64,000 nucleotides of DNA from Phaeocystidibacter sp965659725 (GTDB lineage Bacteria; Bacteroidota; Bacteroidia; Flavobacteriales; Schleiferiaceae). Location of the stretch: the NCBI GenBank assembly GCA_965659725.1, contig CBFHXG010000007.1:19759-83758 (forward strand), written 5' to 3'. Of the stretch, positions 35,196 to 43,155 are shown in pieces. The notes beneath the pieces were generated by a model. The model made no database searches, was not told the DNA's origin, and saw nothing but the letters and a program-made list of their open reading frames with translations. The translations under genes were made by a program, and so were the position numbers. The stretch's first letter is position 1. The number at the start of each line of letters is the position of its first letter.

Positions 35196-35949
35196 AACTC
35201 AAGCCTATCTCGTAAGTGGGAATTACGCTAGATCCAAGATTGAATCCGCTTAGGATCTGAATGCCTTCGAATTGGTAGCCAAAATAGAAGCTGAAAGAAC
35301 CAACATCATTGAGCATTAGCCTCGAGAATACTTGTGATGCTTCCCATTGAATGACCAAACTTGTTTGTAGGTCAACCCTATTAGAGATGGTCAGATTCAA
35401 TCCGCTGCTCAACTTTTCGTTGATGGCATATACGGATTCCAAGCTTCCAGAAAGAGGTAGTTGGAGGTCCGCATCATTCAAACTGAAAGGCAAAAGCCCG
35501 TCCATACGGATGGCAGAGCGTATGCTATTCCACTTTCCCAGGTAGACCAATGAAGGGTTTACCAGATGCGTTCTCTTTCCCTCTGTGGGTATTCTTGTGT
35601 AGTGCACGATCAATCCCAGCTGATGATCAGGAGAGATCGTGTGGGTGTAGCCAACATGGAAGTGGTAGAGTGCCCAGTCCGACTTTCCCGATGCCGTTAC
35701 GCCCAAAAGGGTCGCAGTAGAACCTCCCTCGTATTTAAGTCTTAACTGGTGAACCGGCCAATCATACCATCCCAACGTTCCGGTAAGAAGGGAGCAGGAA
35801 AGGCGAGAAGTGCTTGAAGCGAAAGGACCTAGCGTGCCACCTAGCTCTCCAACAGAAGCCCAAGCCCCGCGCCCTGCCATTCCCGCCATATCCTGCCCCA
35901 ACTGCCGAAAGGAAGAGAGAAAGAGTATGAGTAGTAGTGCCTTATTCAC
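35179..35949 (-). CDS. Exported beta-rich envelope protein of unknown function
   Basis: A 256-residue protein starting with GTG. Signal peptide 1-18 ('LLLILFLSSFRQLGQ'). The rest alternates hydrophobic and polar residues with glycine turns ('HQLRLKYEGGSTATLLGVTAS', 'FHVGYTHTISPDHQLGLIVHYTRI') and ends in an aromatic/basic strand ('EIGLSYVWKR'), suggesting a small outer-membrane barrel loosely resembling PorP/SprF or PorV-like proteins; I cannot assign it. It is co-transcribed with the helix-hairpin-helix protein, which follows with a 17-nt overlap, so the two may form an envelope complex. Confidence 0.6.
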   Translation of the reverse strand: MNKALLLILFLSSFRQLGQDMAGMAGRGAWASVGELGGTLGPFASSTSRLSCSLLTGTLGWYDWPVHQLRLKYEGGSTATLLGVTASGKSDWALYHFHVGYTHTISPDHQLGLIVHYTRIPTEGKRTHLVNPSLVYLGKWNSIRSAIRMDGLLPFSLNDADLQLPLSGSLESVYAINEKLSSGLNLTISNRVDLQTSLVIQWEASQVFSRLMLNDVGSFSFYFGYQFEGIQILSGFNLGSSVIPTYEIGLSYVWKR

Positions 35950-36075
35950 CCTTGCAATATGCGGCAGCGGAAAGCCGATAGCCGTATGATAAACGGATAC
36001 AAACGGATAATTTCAAATCAGGGCATGACGTGCATCCACTGGCTATCAATGCTCACAAAGCGTTGCAGAATGCCT

Positions 36076-36083
36076 TATCTTGG
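36076..36083 (+). promoter_or_regulatory. -7 box (TATCTTGG), decides the start of the sensor kinase
   Basis: One mismatch to TAnnTTTG, 4 nt (TGCC) before ATG 36088. It lies downstream of the longer in-frame start at 35959, which I therefore reject. Confidence 0.4.
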
Positions 36084-36087
36084 TGCC

Positions 36088-39039
36088 ATGCGTCGCATTT
36101 ACTTCGTAGCATTCCTTCTGATCGTAAGCTGCCATGCTCACGCTCAACAGTATTTCTTCCAGTCATTCGGAACAGAAGAAGGGATACCCGTATCCACCAT
36201 CAATGATATTGCAGAAGACCCGCTGGGTTTCATGTGGATCGCTACCGAAGGGGGAGGTTTGGCGCAATTCGACGGGTTGAAATCGGAGGTGTATACGGTG
36301 GACGACGGACTCCCATCCAACTACGTTACTGCACTTTTGTATACCGAGCAATACGGTTTGTTGATCGGCTCAGATAAAGGCCTCACCAAATACGATGGCT
36401 ATACCTTCGAGAATTTAGCCGGTATCGGAACAGATCGGATCGTGGCTATTACAGAGATGAATGGATCCATTGTGATCGTTCAACGCCGAGGGGTCATCAT
36501 CCTCGCTCCGGATGGCTCGATAGAAGAGATCTTCGTACCCGGCAATCCCGAATTGATGTCAGCAGCATTCGATGAGCACCTCTACATCGGATCCTCCGAT
36601 GGCCTATGGAAAAGAGTAGGGGATGAATGGGCCAAATGGTGGGATGGAAAGAATGTGCGAAGCATCTTCCTCACACCCGATAATGATGGTACGGTTCAGG
36701 TTGGGGCGGAAGACAATGTGTACTTGATCCTGCGACAGAATCTCGCCGTGGCCAATCTCAATACCAGCGAGAATAGTACGCCTCACCCTGATGTTCGAGA
36801 CATCGTTCACGATGAACAAGGGCGATGGTGGTACGGGAGCTACCTCGATGGATTGAGACGTTACGATGCCAATAAACCAGAGGGTTCGCGTGGAATAGCC
36901 ATAGGTACCGAAGAAGGCTTGAATACACCCAAAATCCGTTGCCTGCACGTTTCCTCTGATGGGCGAATTTGGATAGGCGGACTAACCGGTTTAAGCAGGT
37001 TGGTAGAACCCGATCTTTACAAGTACACTGTCTCGAATGGTCTAGCCGATAACCGAGTGCACGCCATCTTTAGCGACGAAAACAGTTGGTGGATCGGAGG
37101 ATTGAACAGCCTCACAAGAAGAGATAAAAAAGGAGAGATGACTTCTTATGGTCTACAAGAAGGATTGCCTAGAGGACTTGTATTCGATATAGATAAGACC
37201 GTAGAAGGTACGTTGTATGTCGCTACCGAAAACGGCCTAGCAACGCTTTCTGGGTCGAGGTTTAAAACCTACGGCGAGGATGATGGGCTAGGAAATGCGT
37301 TCATCTTCGACCTAGAGCCTTTGGCTGATGGAGGTCTTGGTGTGGCAACTACAACGGGTATCTATCGCTTTCAGAACGGACGGTTCACGATCGTCGATCA
37401 GAATTTAATCTCTACCGCCATCACCCGAATTAGGCAGGATGCAACGGGTGCGCTTTGGGCCATGGACCTTGAAGGGCGCATCATGAAAAGGCAGGATGAT
37501 AAGTGGAGTTATGCCTTTGCAGAAGAAGACATGCTGAGGGTATCTCCTTCAACCTTTGAGATCACGCCGAACGGTGTTCTTTGGATGGGAACGAACGGCA
37601 ACGGACTGTGGCGATTGGAGAATGGAAAACTCGATTCGATCTCTCAATCGGAAGGGTTGATCAGCGACAATGTTTGGTCACTCAGTGTCGTAGAGAACGA
37701 TATATGGATCGGGACAGAACTAGGCATTCAAAACCTGTCCTGGGATAATGGATGGACCCTAGGTACACGTGTTACGGAGGCAAGAGGATTTGGATCGATG
37801 GAGTGCAACCCACATGCCGTTATTCGAGCAAAGGGGTCTGTTCTTTTTGGCACCAACTCAGGTCTCCTCGTAGCCCCAACCGCAGAACTCGGCAATGGAA
37901 GAAATGCGGGTAAGATCGCCTTGGTAAAACTGGATCTCTATTTCGAACAACCGGGATCATGGGATGAATATGCCGAATCCATTGCAGCATGGAGTGGGAT
38001 GCCGATGGGCCTGGATCTTCCCTACGATCAAAATTACCTTCGTTTTTCCTATTCCGCTTTGAATATTGCGGATCCGAGAGCCCTGCAATACGCATATCGA
38101 TTGACTCCGCTTACGTCCGACTGGACACAGGTGGAGGATAGGACAGAGGCAAACTATACGAGCGTTCCACCAGGTAAGTACACTTTCGAAACGCGTGCAT
38201 TCGATCCTCTGAGTGGAAAAACCCTCTATTCTGAGCCATATTCCTTCGTGATCCGTTCACCTTTCTGGAAGAGGTGGTGGTTTTATGTTCTACTTGTTCT
38301 GGTCATCGGTGGAAGTATTGCGATCTACATAAAGTTGAGGATCAAACGAATTCAAGACCGATTGGCGTTGGAAGAAGAGAGGAATGACCTCGAGAGACGG
38401 GCACTCCGACTTCAAATGAACCCTCATTTTGTGTTCAATGCACTCGATGCTATATCAGGATTCATCTTCAAGAACGAGCCAAAAGAAGCCGTTCAGTACC
38501 TGAATAACTTCGCCAAGCTCATGCGATTGATGTTAGAAAGTTCGCGTGAACATGTTATTCCGATCCATACCGAGATTCAGCTTTTGAAGAATTATCTAGC
38601 ACTCGAACAATTGCGATTCTCAGGATCCTTTGAGTCGGAGATCATCGTTGATGAAGAACTGGATTTGTACGGTCAATCCATGCCTTCCATGATGGTTCAA
38701 CCGCACGTGGAGAATGCGATCCTACACGGACTAAGACCCCAAGGAAAGGGGAAGGTGACCATCCATTTCGAGGCGTCAGATTCCTCCATTCGATGTATCG
38801 TTGAAGATGACGGTGTGGGTAGAAAACGATCGGCAGAGATACGAGAGCAAAGTGGAAGGAAGCACCGAAGCTTGGCAGGTGAGATCAGTCGCCGTCGCGT
38901 TGAGCTTTTTGAAAAGACCTTTGGAGGTAAGAGCGCTGTGATGACCGAAGATCTTTACGATGACAATGGAGATCCAAGAGGGACGAGGGTAACCATTCAT
39001 TTGCCGCTTCAATCAACGGACGACTGGGAAGATGAATGA
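36088..39039 (+). CDS. LytS-type sensor histidine kinase with two-component propeller
   Basis: A 983-residue membrane kinase. Signal peptide 1-19 ('LIVSCHAHAQ'). Residues about 22-620 are periplasmic Reg_prop repeats forming two seven-bladed propellers ('ISTINDIAEDPLGFMWIATEG', 'IRCLHVSSDGRIWIGGLTGLSRL'); about 640-725 is a Y_Y_Y beta-sandwich ('YAYRLTPLTSDWTQVEDRTEANYTSVPPGKYTFETRAFD'); one transmembrane helix follows at about 730-750; then a coiled coil and a His_kinase domain (PF06580) with phospho-acceptor His780 in 'LQMNPHFVFNALD' and an ATPase N-box 'MMVQPHVENAILHGL'. The LytTR regulator lies 92 nt downstream. Unlike the one-piece hybrid sensors used for glycans, there is no fused receiver. 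Confidence 0.92.
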   Translation: MRRIYFVAFLLIVSCHAHAQQYFFQSFGTEEGIPVSTINDIAEDPLGFMWIATEGGGLAQFDGLKSEVYTVDDGLPSNYVTALLYTEQYGLLIGSDKGLTKYDGYTFENLAGIGTDRIVAITEMNGSIVIVQRRGVIILAPDGSIEEIFVPGNPELMSAAFDEHLYIGSSDGLWKRVGDEWAKWWDGKNVRSIFLTPDNDGTVQVGAEDNVYLILRQNLAVANLNTSENSTPHPDVRDIVHDEQGRWWYGSYLDGLRRYDANKPEGSRGIAIGTEEGLNTPKIRCLHVSSDGRIWIGGLTGLSRLVEPDLYKYTVSNGLADNRVHAIFSDENSWWIGGLNSLTRRDKKGEMTSYGLQEGLPRGLVFDIDKTVEGTLYVATENGLATLSGSRFKTYGEDDGLGNAFIFDLEPLADGGLGVATTTGIYRFQNGRFTIVDQNLISTAITRIRQDATGALWAMDLEGRIMKRQDDKWSYAFAEEDMLRVSPSTFEITPNGVLWMGTNGNGLWRLENGKLDSISQSEGLISDNVWSLSVVENDIWIGTELGIQNLSWDNGWTLGTRVTEARGFGSMECNPHAVIRAKGSVLFGTNSGLLVAPTAELGNGRNAGKIALVKLDLYFEQPGSWDEYAESIAAWSGMPMGLDLPYDQNYLRFSYSALNIADPRALQYAYRLTPLTSDWTQVEDRTEANYTSVPPGKYTFETRAFDPLSGKTLYSEPYSFVIRSPFWKRWWFYVLLVLVIGGSIAIYIKLRIKRIQDRLALEEERNDLERRALRLQMNPHFVFNALDAISGFIFKNEPKEAVQYLNNFAKLMRLMLESSREHVIPIHTEIQLLKNYLALEQLRFSGSFESEIIVDEELDLYGQSMPSMMVQPHVENAILHGLRPQGKGKVTIHFEASDSSIRCIVEDDGVGRKRSAEIREQSGRKHRSLAGEISRRRVELFEKTFGGKSAVMTEDLYDDNGDPRGTRVTIHLPLQSTDDWEDE

Positions 39040-39131
39040 TTCGTTTAATCGAATATGTGCTTCGATTGCTCATTTGGTATTTAACTCCATTCTAGAATGG
39101 TTAGATTTGTTTTACTGCAAACTGCCCAACT

Positions 39132-39890
39132 ATGCTGAAAGCACTGATCATAGACGATGAAGAAAATAGCCGTGCTGCCCTGCGAGGAAAGCTGGAGCTA
39201 TTTTGTCCTGATATCAATCCCATTCACGAAGCCGGCGATATCGATTCTGCCATTAAAGAAGTAGTATCTGGAAAACCGGATGTTATGTTCTTGGACGTAA
39301 AATTGGCGGAAGGAACTGGCTTTGAACTCCTGGAGAAGATCCGAGATGAGAATGTGGAGTGGGATGGAGAGGTGATCTTCACTACTGCTCACGACGAGTT
39401 TGCGTTGAAAGCCATCAAGTTCTCAGCGCTCGATTACCTCCTGAAACCCATAGATCCGGAAGAGTTGGTGAAGGCTGTGCGCAAGGTTCAGCAGATCAAT
39501 TCTGTTGCCCCACAGGCCGGCATCTCTGTCCTTCTAGAGAATTTCCGTTCCGCCACAGAGTCGCCTAAGAAGATCGTCATTCCGAGTTCAGACGGCATGC
39601 ACATCATCAATGTAAGCGATATCCTAAGATGTGAATCGTCGAGCAACTACACGCAGTTCGTACTCAAAACAGGAAAGAACCTCCTCGCTAGTAAAACGCT
39701 GAAGGAGTTTGATAATATGCTATCGGACCATCACTTTGAACGCATCCATAAGAGCCACTTGGTCAATATGAATTATGTGAAGCGTTACGTACAATCCGAT
39801 GGCGGTTACGTGATCATGGAAGATGATTCCAGGATACCAGTGGCCAACCGGAAGAAAGAACACTTGATGACCTTGTTGAAATCACTTTGA
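39132..39890 (+). CDS. LytTR-family DNA-binding response regulator
   Basis: A 252-residue transcription regulator. The receiver domain (1-125) has 'LIIDDEENSRAAL', phospho-acceptor Asp55 in 'DVMFLDVKLAEG', 'IFTTAHDEFALKAIKFSALDYLLKPIDPEEL' (Thr and Lys switch residues). The C-terminal LytTR domain (about 150-250) has 'ILRCESSSNYTQFVLKTGKNLLASKTLKEFDNML' and 'HFERIHKSHLVNMNYVKRY', the beta-strand DNA-binding fold. It pairs with the upstream LytS-type kinase. Targets are unknown. A bidirectional terminator follows 17 nt after the stop. Confidence 0.94.
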   Translation: MLKALIIDDEENSRAALRGKLELFCPDINPIHEAGDIDSAIKEVVSGKPDVMFLDVKLAEGTGFELLEKIRDENVEWDGEVIFTTAHDEFALKAIKFSALDYLLKPIDPEELVKAVRKVQQINSVAPQAGISVLLENFRSATESPKKIVIPSSDGMHIINVSDILRCESSSNYTQFVLKTGKNLLASKTLKEFDNMLSDHHFERIHKSHLVNMNYVKRYVQSDGGYVIMEDDSRIPVANRKKEHLMTLLKSL

Positions 39891-39907
39891 GCAACTAAGT
39901 GAAAAAG

Positions 39908-39937
39908 AAAAACCCCGACGGATCTGTCGGGGTTTTT
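39908..39937. terminator. Bidirectional rho-independent terminator
   Basis: Perfect stem A-A-A-A-ACCCCGAC / GTCGGGGT-T-T-T-T (12 bp) with loop GGATCT. A-rich on the left and T-rich on the right, so it can stop both the lytTR gene (+) and purE (-). Confidence 0.9.
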
Positions 39938-39957
39938 AATTAAAACAGGTCTTACTC

Positions 39958-40440
39958 CTATTCGTTTTCCATTTCCTGAGCTGAGCGAAGCACCTTCTTT
40001 TTCAGGCCTTCCTTGTAGTTCATCACATTCTTCAGAATGTCTTGATCTGCACTGCCAATGATCTGTGCAGCGAGTATGCCTGCATTCTTTGCGCCATCCA
40101 GTGCAACCGTCGCAACGGGCACTCCGCCGGGCATCTGGAGGATGCTCAATATGCTATCCCAACCATCGATAGAGTTGCGCGACTTAACAGGAACACCGAT
40201 CACCGGTAGGGGAGTAAGTGAGGCCACCATTCCAGGTAGGTGAGCTGCTCCACCCGCTCCAGCAATGATCGCTCTAATGCCTCTTTCGTGTGCATTCTTT
40301 GCGTACTCGTACATTCGCTCAGGCGTACGGTGTGCCGATACGATGGTGAGCTCGTATTCCACACCCAATTCCTTGAGGATATCTGCAGCCTCTTGCATTA
40401 CAGGAAGGTCGCTTTTGCTACCCATGATGATACCGATCAT
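39958..40440 (-). CDS. purE: N5-carboxyaminoimidazole ribonucleotide mutase
   Basis: A 160-residue purine-synthesis enzyme (class I PurE) moving the carboxyl group from N5-CAIR to give CAIR. 'IGIIMGSKSDLPVMQEAADILKELGVEYELTIVSAHRTPERMYEYA' is the nearly invariant N-terminus with catalytic His in 'SAHRTP'; 'AGAGGAAHLPGMVASLTPLPVIGVPV' and 'GVPVATVALDGAKNAGILAAQII' complete the site. It lies 28 nt downstream of purK, whose product makes its substrate. A TATCTTTA promoter-like box lies in that gap. Confidence 0.97.
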   Translation of the reverse strand: MIGIIMGSKSDLPVMQEAADILKELGVEYELTIVSAHRTPERMYEYAKNAHERGIRAIIAGAGGAAHLPGMVASLTPLPVIGVPVKSRNSIDGWDSILSILQMPGGVPVATVALDGAKNAGILAAQIIGSADQDILKNVMNYKEGLKKKVLRSAQEMENE

Positions 40441-40456
40441 GATCTCTGATTTTTTA

Positions 40457-40464
40457 TAAAGATA
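40457..40464 (-). promoter_or_regulatory. Candidate -7 box (TATCTTTA) for purE
   Basis: One mismatch to TAnnTTTG on the minus strand, 16 nt before ATG 40440, in the short gap after purK. It would give purE expression independent of the upstream operon. Confidence 0.3.
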
Positions 40465-40468
40465 GGTT

Positions 40469-41629
40469 CTATCTGCTGATTACGCGAATGGCATCTTTGG
40501 CCTCTTCCGCTCCTTTTCGCGCTTCTGAGCGCTCGTTATGTGTCACCGTAACATGTCCCATTTTTCGAAAAGGACGAGTACTGCTTTTGCCGTATAGATG
40601 AATATAAACGCCCGGCATTCCTAACAGTTTCTCATATCCATCATACTGCACATTGCCGGTATGACCTTCTTCTCCAACTAGGTTTGCCATCACTGCCGGC
40701 AGGCGAAGTTGCGTTGACCCCAATGGCATACCCGTTACCGCTCTTACGTGCTGTTCGAATTGTGATGTGAAGTTTGATTCAATGGTAAGGTGACCACTGT
40801 TGTGGGTCCTTGGAGCTACTTCGTTGATAAATACATCACCATTCTTGTCCAGAAACATCTCTACGGCGAGCAAACCGACAAGGTCATATGCTTCGATGGT
40901 ATCGGAGGCGAGCTTTCGTGCCTTGGCATCAACTTCATCGCTCACAGTAGCTGGACATAGCACATATTCTACCTGATTTGCCGTTGGGTGGAACTCCATC
41001 TCAACGACAGGATAGGTAATGGTCTCACCATGCTCATTTCGGGCAACGATCACGGATAATTCTTTCTCAAAAGGGACGAATGCTTCCACCAAACCCGGCT
41101 GATCGGGTAGGTCTTCGATCTGGCTGTCTTCTCTGACGATGTTCACCCCAAATCCGTCGTAGCCTCCAGTGGCGGCTTTCCAAACGAATGGAGCTTTCCA
41201 TCCTCCCTTTTCCAGTCCCTCCAACATTTCTGTCTTGTTTTGGAAAGTGAAGAACTTAGAAGTGGGCAATCCTTTTTCGGCGTAAAATTCCTTTTGGACT
41301 GCCTTATTTTGAATGATGCGCAAGGCCTGAGGCTGAGGAAACACCTTCAATCCTTTCTTTTGAAGATCTTCGAGCGCATCTACATTTACATTCTCAATTT
41401 CGATGGTAAGCACATCCAAGCCCTCACCGAACTTCATCACGGTATCGTAATCGGTTAGTGAACCTACATGAAATTCATTGGATGCCAATCGAGCTGGTGC
41501 ATCGGGTGATGGATCGATCACTTTGGTGTAGATATCATACCTACGTGTTTCTGTCAACATCATCTTACCAAGTTGACCTCCACCTAATACACCTAGTTTG
41601 AAATCCGAGTTTGAGAAAATGGCTTTCAT
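40469..41629 (-). CDS. purK: 5-(Carboxyamino)imidazole ribonucleotide synthase
   Basis: A 386-residue ATP-grasp enzyme making N5-CAIR from AIR, bicarbonate and ATP. 'FKLGVLGGGQLGKMMLTETRRYDIYTKVIDPSPDAPA' is the N-domain glycine-rich start; 'FVWKAATGGYDGFGV' is the ATP-grasp nucleotide loop; 'GLVEAFVPFEKELSVIVARN', 'LLAVEMFLDKNGDVFINEVAPRTHNSGH' hold the metal-binding Glu/Asn. Its start overlaps the SprT-like stop by 4 nt. It directly precedes purE, which uses its product. Confidence 0.96.
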   Translation of the reverse strand: MKAIFSNSDFKLGVLGGGQLGKMMLTETRRYDIYTKVIDPSPDAPARLASNEFHVGSLTDYDTVMKFGEGLDVLTIEIENVNVDALEDLQKKGLKVFPQPQALRIIQNKAVQKEFYAEKGLPTSKFFTFQNKTEMLEGLEKGGWKAPFVWKAATGGYDGFGVNIVREDSQIEDLPDQPGLVEAFVPFEKELSVIVARNEHGETITYPVVEMEFHPTANQVEYVLCPATVSDEVDAKARKLASDTIEAYDLVGLLAVEMFLDKNGDVFINEVAPRTHNSGHLTIESNFTSQFEQHVRAVTGMPLGSTQLRLPAVMANLVGEEGHTGNVQYDGYEKLLGMPGVYIHLYGKSSTRPFRKMGHVTVTHNERSEARKGAEEAKDAIRVISR

Positions 41630-42237
41630 GATTGAGTCTCTAATCGTTTTACTTCTGCCAAGGGATGGACGGCAAAGTTACGTCCCGTTTTTAGCTCCTC
41701 ACAGAGAAATCGTGTTCTTCGTTTCATTCCCTTGCGCATGGGCGACCTTCCTGGTAGTTGAAATATGGCATTCTCAGGTAGGCTTTCAAGGGTAACCACA
41801 CCATTTGAATCGCTGTTCTCCCCTCTTAATACACGCAGAAGATCCGTATCTGCAGAGCAACTTGCCTTTGGGTTGCTGAGGTATTTCCGGATGGGGGCTT
41901 CTAAGTGTTCGGGGTACACCGAATCCTCAAGGATGGGTGCCATCGCTTTTTGGAATGTCCTTTTCCATTCCTTTCCATGAGGAGCCACCCGCACTCTGTA
42001 CTCTTCATGCGTTTTCATATGCGCAATTTCATGGACCAAGGTGAGAAGGAAATGATACGGGTTGAGGTCGCCATTGACCGTTATTTGATGGGATCTACCA
42101 CCCATTCCAGGTCGGAAGTCCCCAAGTTTTGTCTTTCGCGGACGAACGACCTTCAACTTGAACGAATGGGGTTTGAGCAACGACTCAACATGCTTTGAAG
42201 CGCCATCTGGCAAGAAGGGTTGGAGAGCTTCTATCAC
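41626..42237 (-). CDS. SprT-like zinc metalloprotein
   Basis: A 203-residue protein with the SprT/Spartan-like zinc motif 'LTLVHEIAHMKTH' (HExxH, about residues 64-68). Upstream is 'RKTKLGDFRPGMGGRSHQITVNGDLN', a common start of the domain. The C-terminal part with two Cys ('ASCSADTDLL', 'RTRFLCEELKTGR') may hold a zinc ribbon-like element. SprT-like proteins include proteases for DNA-protein crosslinks; whether this one does that is unknown. It starts with GTG, overlapping the stop of the small lipoprotein gene by 4 nt (GTGA), and purK follows with a 4-nt overlap. Confidence 0.82.
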   Translation of the reverse strand: MIEALQPFLPDGASKHVESLLKPHSFKLKVVRPRKTKLGDFRPGMGGRSHQITVNGDLNPYHFLLTLVHEIAHMKTHEEYRVRVAPHGKEWKRTFQKAMAPILEDSVYPEHLEAPIRKYLSNPKASCSADTDLLRVLRGENSDSNGVVTLESLPENAIFQLPGRSPMRKGMKRRTRFLCEELKTGRNFAVHPLAEVKRLETQS

Positions 42238-42359
42238 GCTGCTTGCTGATTTTCAATGGACGAAAATTTCGGACAATTACAGTCCTTAGAAGCTCCGCAA
42301 GCAGAGATCAAGCCTACTAGGAAAATGAAAATGAAGACTTTGACTATGTTATTTTTCAC
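42234..42359 (-). CDS. 41-residue small lipoprotein, previously easy to miss
   Basis: GTG 42359 to TGA 42234 encodes M-K-N-N-I-V-K-V-F-I…, a 20-residue lipoprotein signal with lipobox 'GLISAC' (Cys21), then a 20-residue mature part 'GASKDCNCPKFSS…' with a C-x-C-P motif. Its stop overlaps the SprT-like GTG start (GTGA), giving a tight small-lipoprotein/SprT-like/purK operon. A TAATTTTG promoter box lies 25 nt upstream. The coherent lipobox, the coupling and the promoter make it very likely real despite its size. Function unknown; the two mature Cys could bind metal or form a disulfide. Confidence 0.75.
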   Translation of the reverse strand: MKNNIVKVFIFIFLVGLISACGASKDCNCPKFSSIENQQAA

Positions 42360-42384
42360 TTCTCTGAAAGTTCGCGATAAGCCA

Positions 42385-42392
42385 CAAAATTA
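42385..42392 (-). promoter_or_regulatory. -7 box (TAATTTTG) for the small-lipoprotein/SprT-like/purK operon
   Basis: Exact TAnnTTTG on the minus strand, 25 nt before GTG 42359. It sits 4 bp from the plus-strand mlaE box, so the two promoters are back to back. Confidence 0.5.
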
Positions 42393-42396
42393 AACT

Positions 42397-42404
42397 TATT
42401 TTAG
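42397..42404 (+). promoter_or_regulatory. -7 box (TATTTTAG) for mlaEF
   Basis: One mismatch to TAnnTTTG, 4 nt (CGGC) before ATG 42409. Confidence 0.45.
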
Positions 42405-42408
42405 CGGC

Positions 42409-43155
42409 ATGATCTATCGATTCTTCAATGGAATTGGACAATACGCTCTTTTGATGTGGCGAGTATTCCGCAAACCCGAGAGTTGGCGGGAATCCTGGAA
42501 GTCCTTTTGGAGAGAGGTAGACCTTCTTGGGATCGATTCTTTGTGGATCGTATCGATCATCTCACTCTTCATGGGGGCGGTAGTTACCATTCAAACTGCA
42601 CTCAACCTTGATGATCCATTCATTCCAGACTATTATATCGCCATTGCTGTGCGTGAATCGATCATCCTCGAGTTCTCGCCTACGATGGTCAGCTTGATCT
42701 TGGCTGGAAAAGTAGGCTCGAATATCGCTTCTACCATCGGCACCATGCGAACAACGGAACAGATCGATGCCTTAGAGGTGATGGGAATCAATTCCGCCAA
42801 TTATTTGATCCTTCCGAAAGTGTCAGCCAGTGTGTTCTTTAACCCTATGTTGCTGGTTGTTAGCGTTGGACTTGGTTTGTTGGGGGGCTATCTAGCTGGT
42901 AACTGGACAGGTTTGGTGATCTTCTCCGACTTTATCCTAGGCCTTCAAATGGGTTGGAATCCATTCTACATTACCTACGCGATCATCAAGATGATCATGT
43001 TTGCGTTCCTTATCGCTTCGATCTCGGCATACTTCGGATACACGGTAAAAGGTGGAGCGGTTGAGGTAGGCAGGGCGAGTACTACCGCTGTGGTCAATTC
43101 TTCGTTGGCTATCATCGTGTTCAATTATATTATTACTGATATTCTATTGAACTGA
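42409..43155 (+). CDS. mlaE: MlaE-family lipid ABC transporter permease
   Basis: A 248-residue inner-membrane permease of the MlaE/YrbE family with about five hydrophobic helices. 'LLGIDSLWIVSIISLFMGAVVTIQTAL' starts the core; 'LEFSPTMVSLILAGKVGSNIASTIGTMRTTEQIDALEVMGINSANYLILPKV' is the family signature with the E-x-D-A-L coupling helix; 'GVGGAVEVGRASTTAVV'-type end present as 'KGGAVEVGRASTTAVVNSS'. It moves phospholipids between membranes to keep outer-membrane asymmetry. Its last base overlaps the ATPase start (1 nt). No MCE-domain (MlaD) gene follows in the window. Confidence 0.93.
   Translation: MIYRFFNGIGQYALLMWRVFRKPESWRESWKSFWREVDLLGIDSLWIVSIISLFMGAVVTIQTALNLDDPFIPDYYIAIAVRESIILEFSPTMVSLILAGKVGSNIASTIGTMRTTEQIDALEVMGINSANYLILPKVSASVFFNPMLLVVSVGLGLLGGYLAGNWTGLVIFSDFILGLQMGWNPFYITYAIIKMIMFAFLIASISAYFGYTVKGGAVEVGRASTTAVVNSSLAIIVFNYIITDILLN

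Noticed and set aside
35959..36087. 43-residue N-terminal extension of the sensor kinase
   Set aside because: Would bury the signal peptide; a promoter-like box lies just before ATG 36088.
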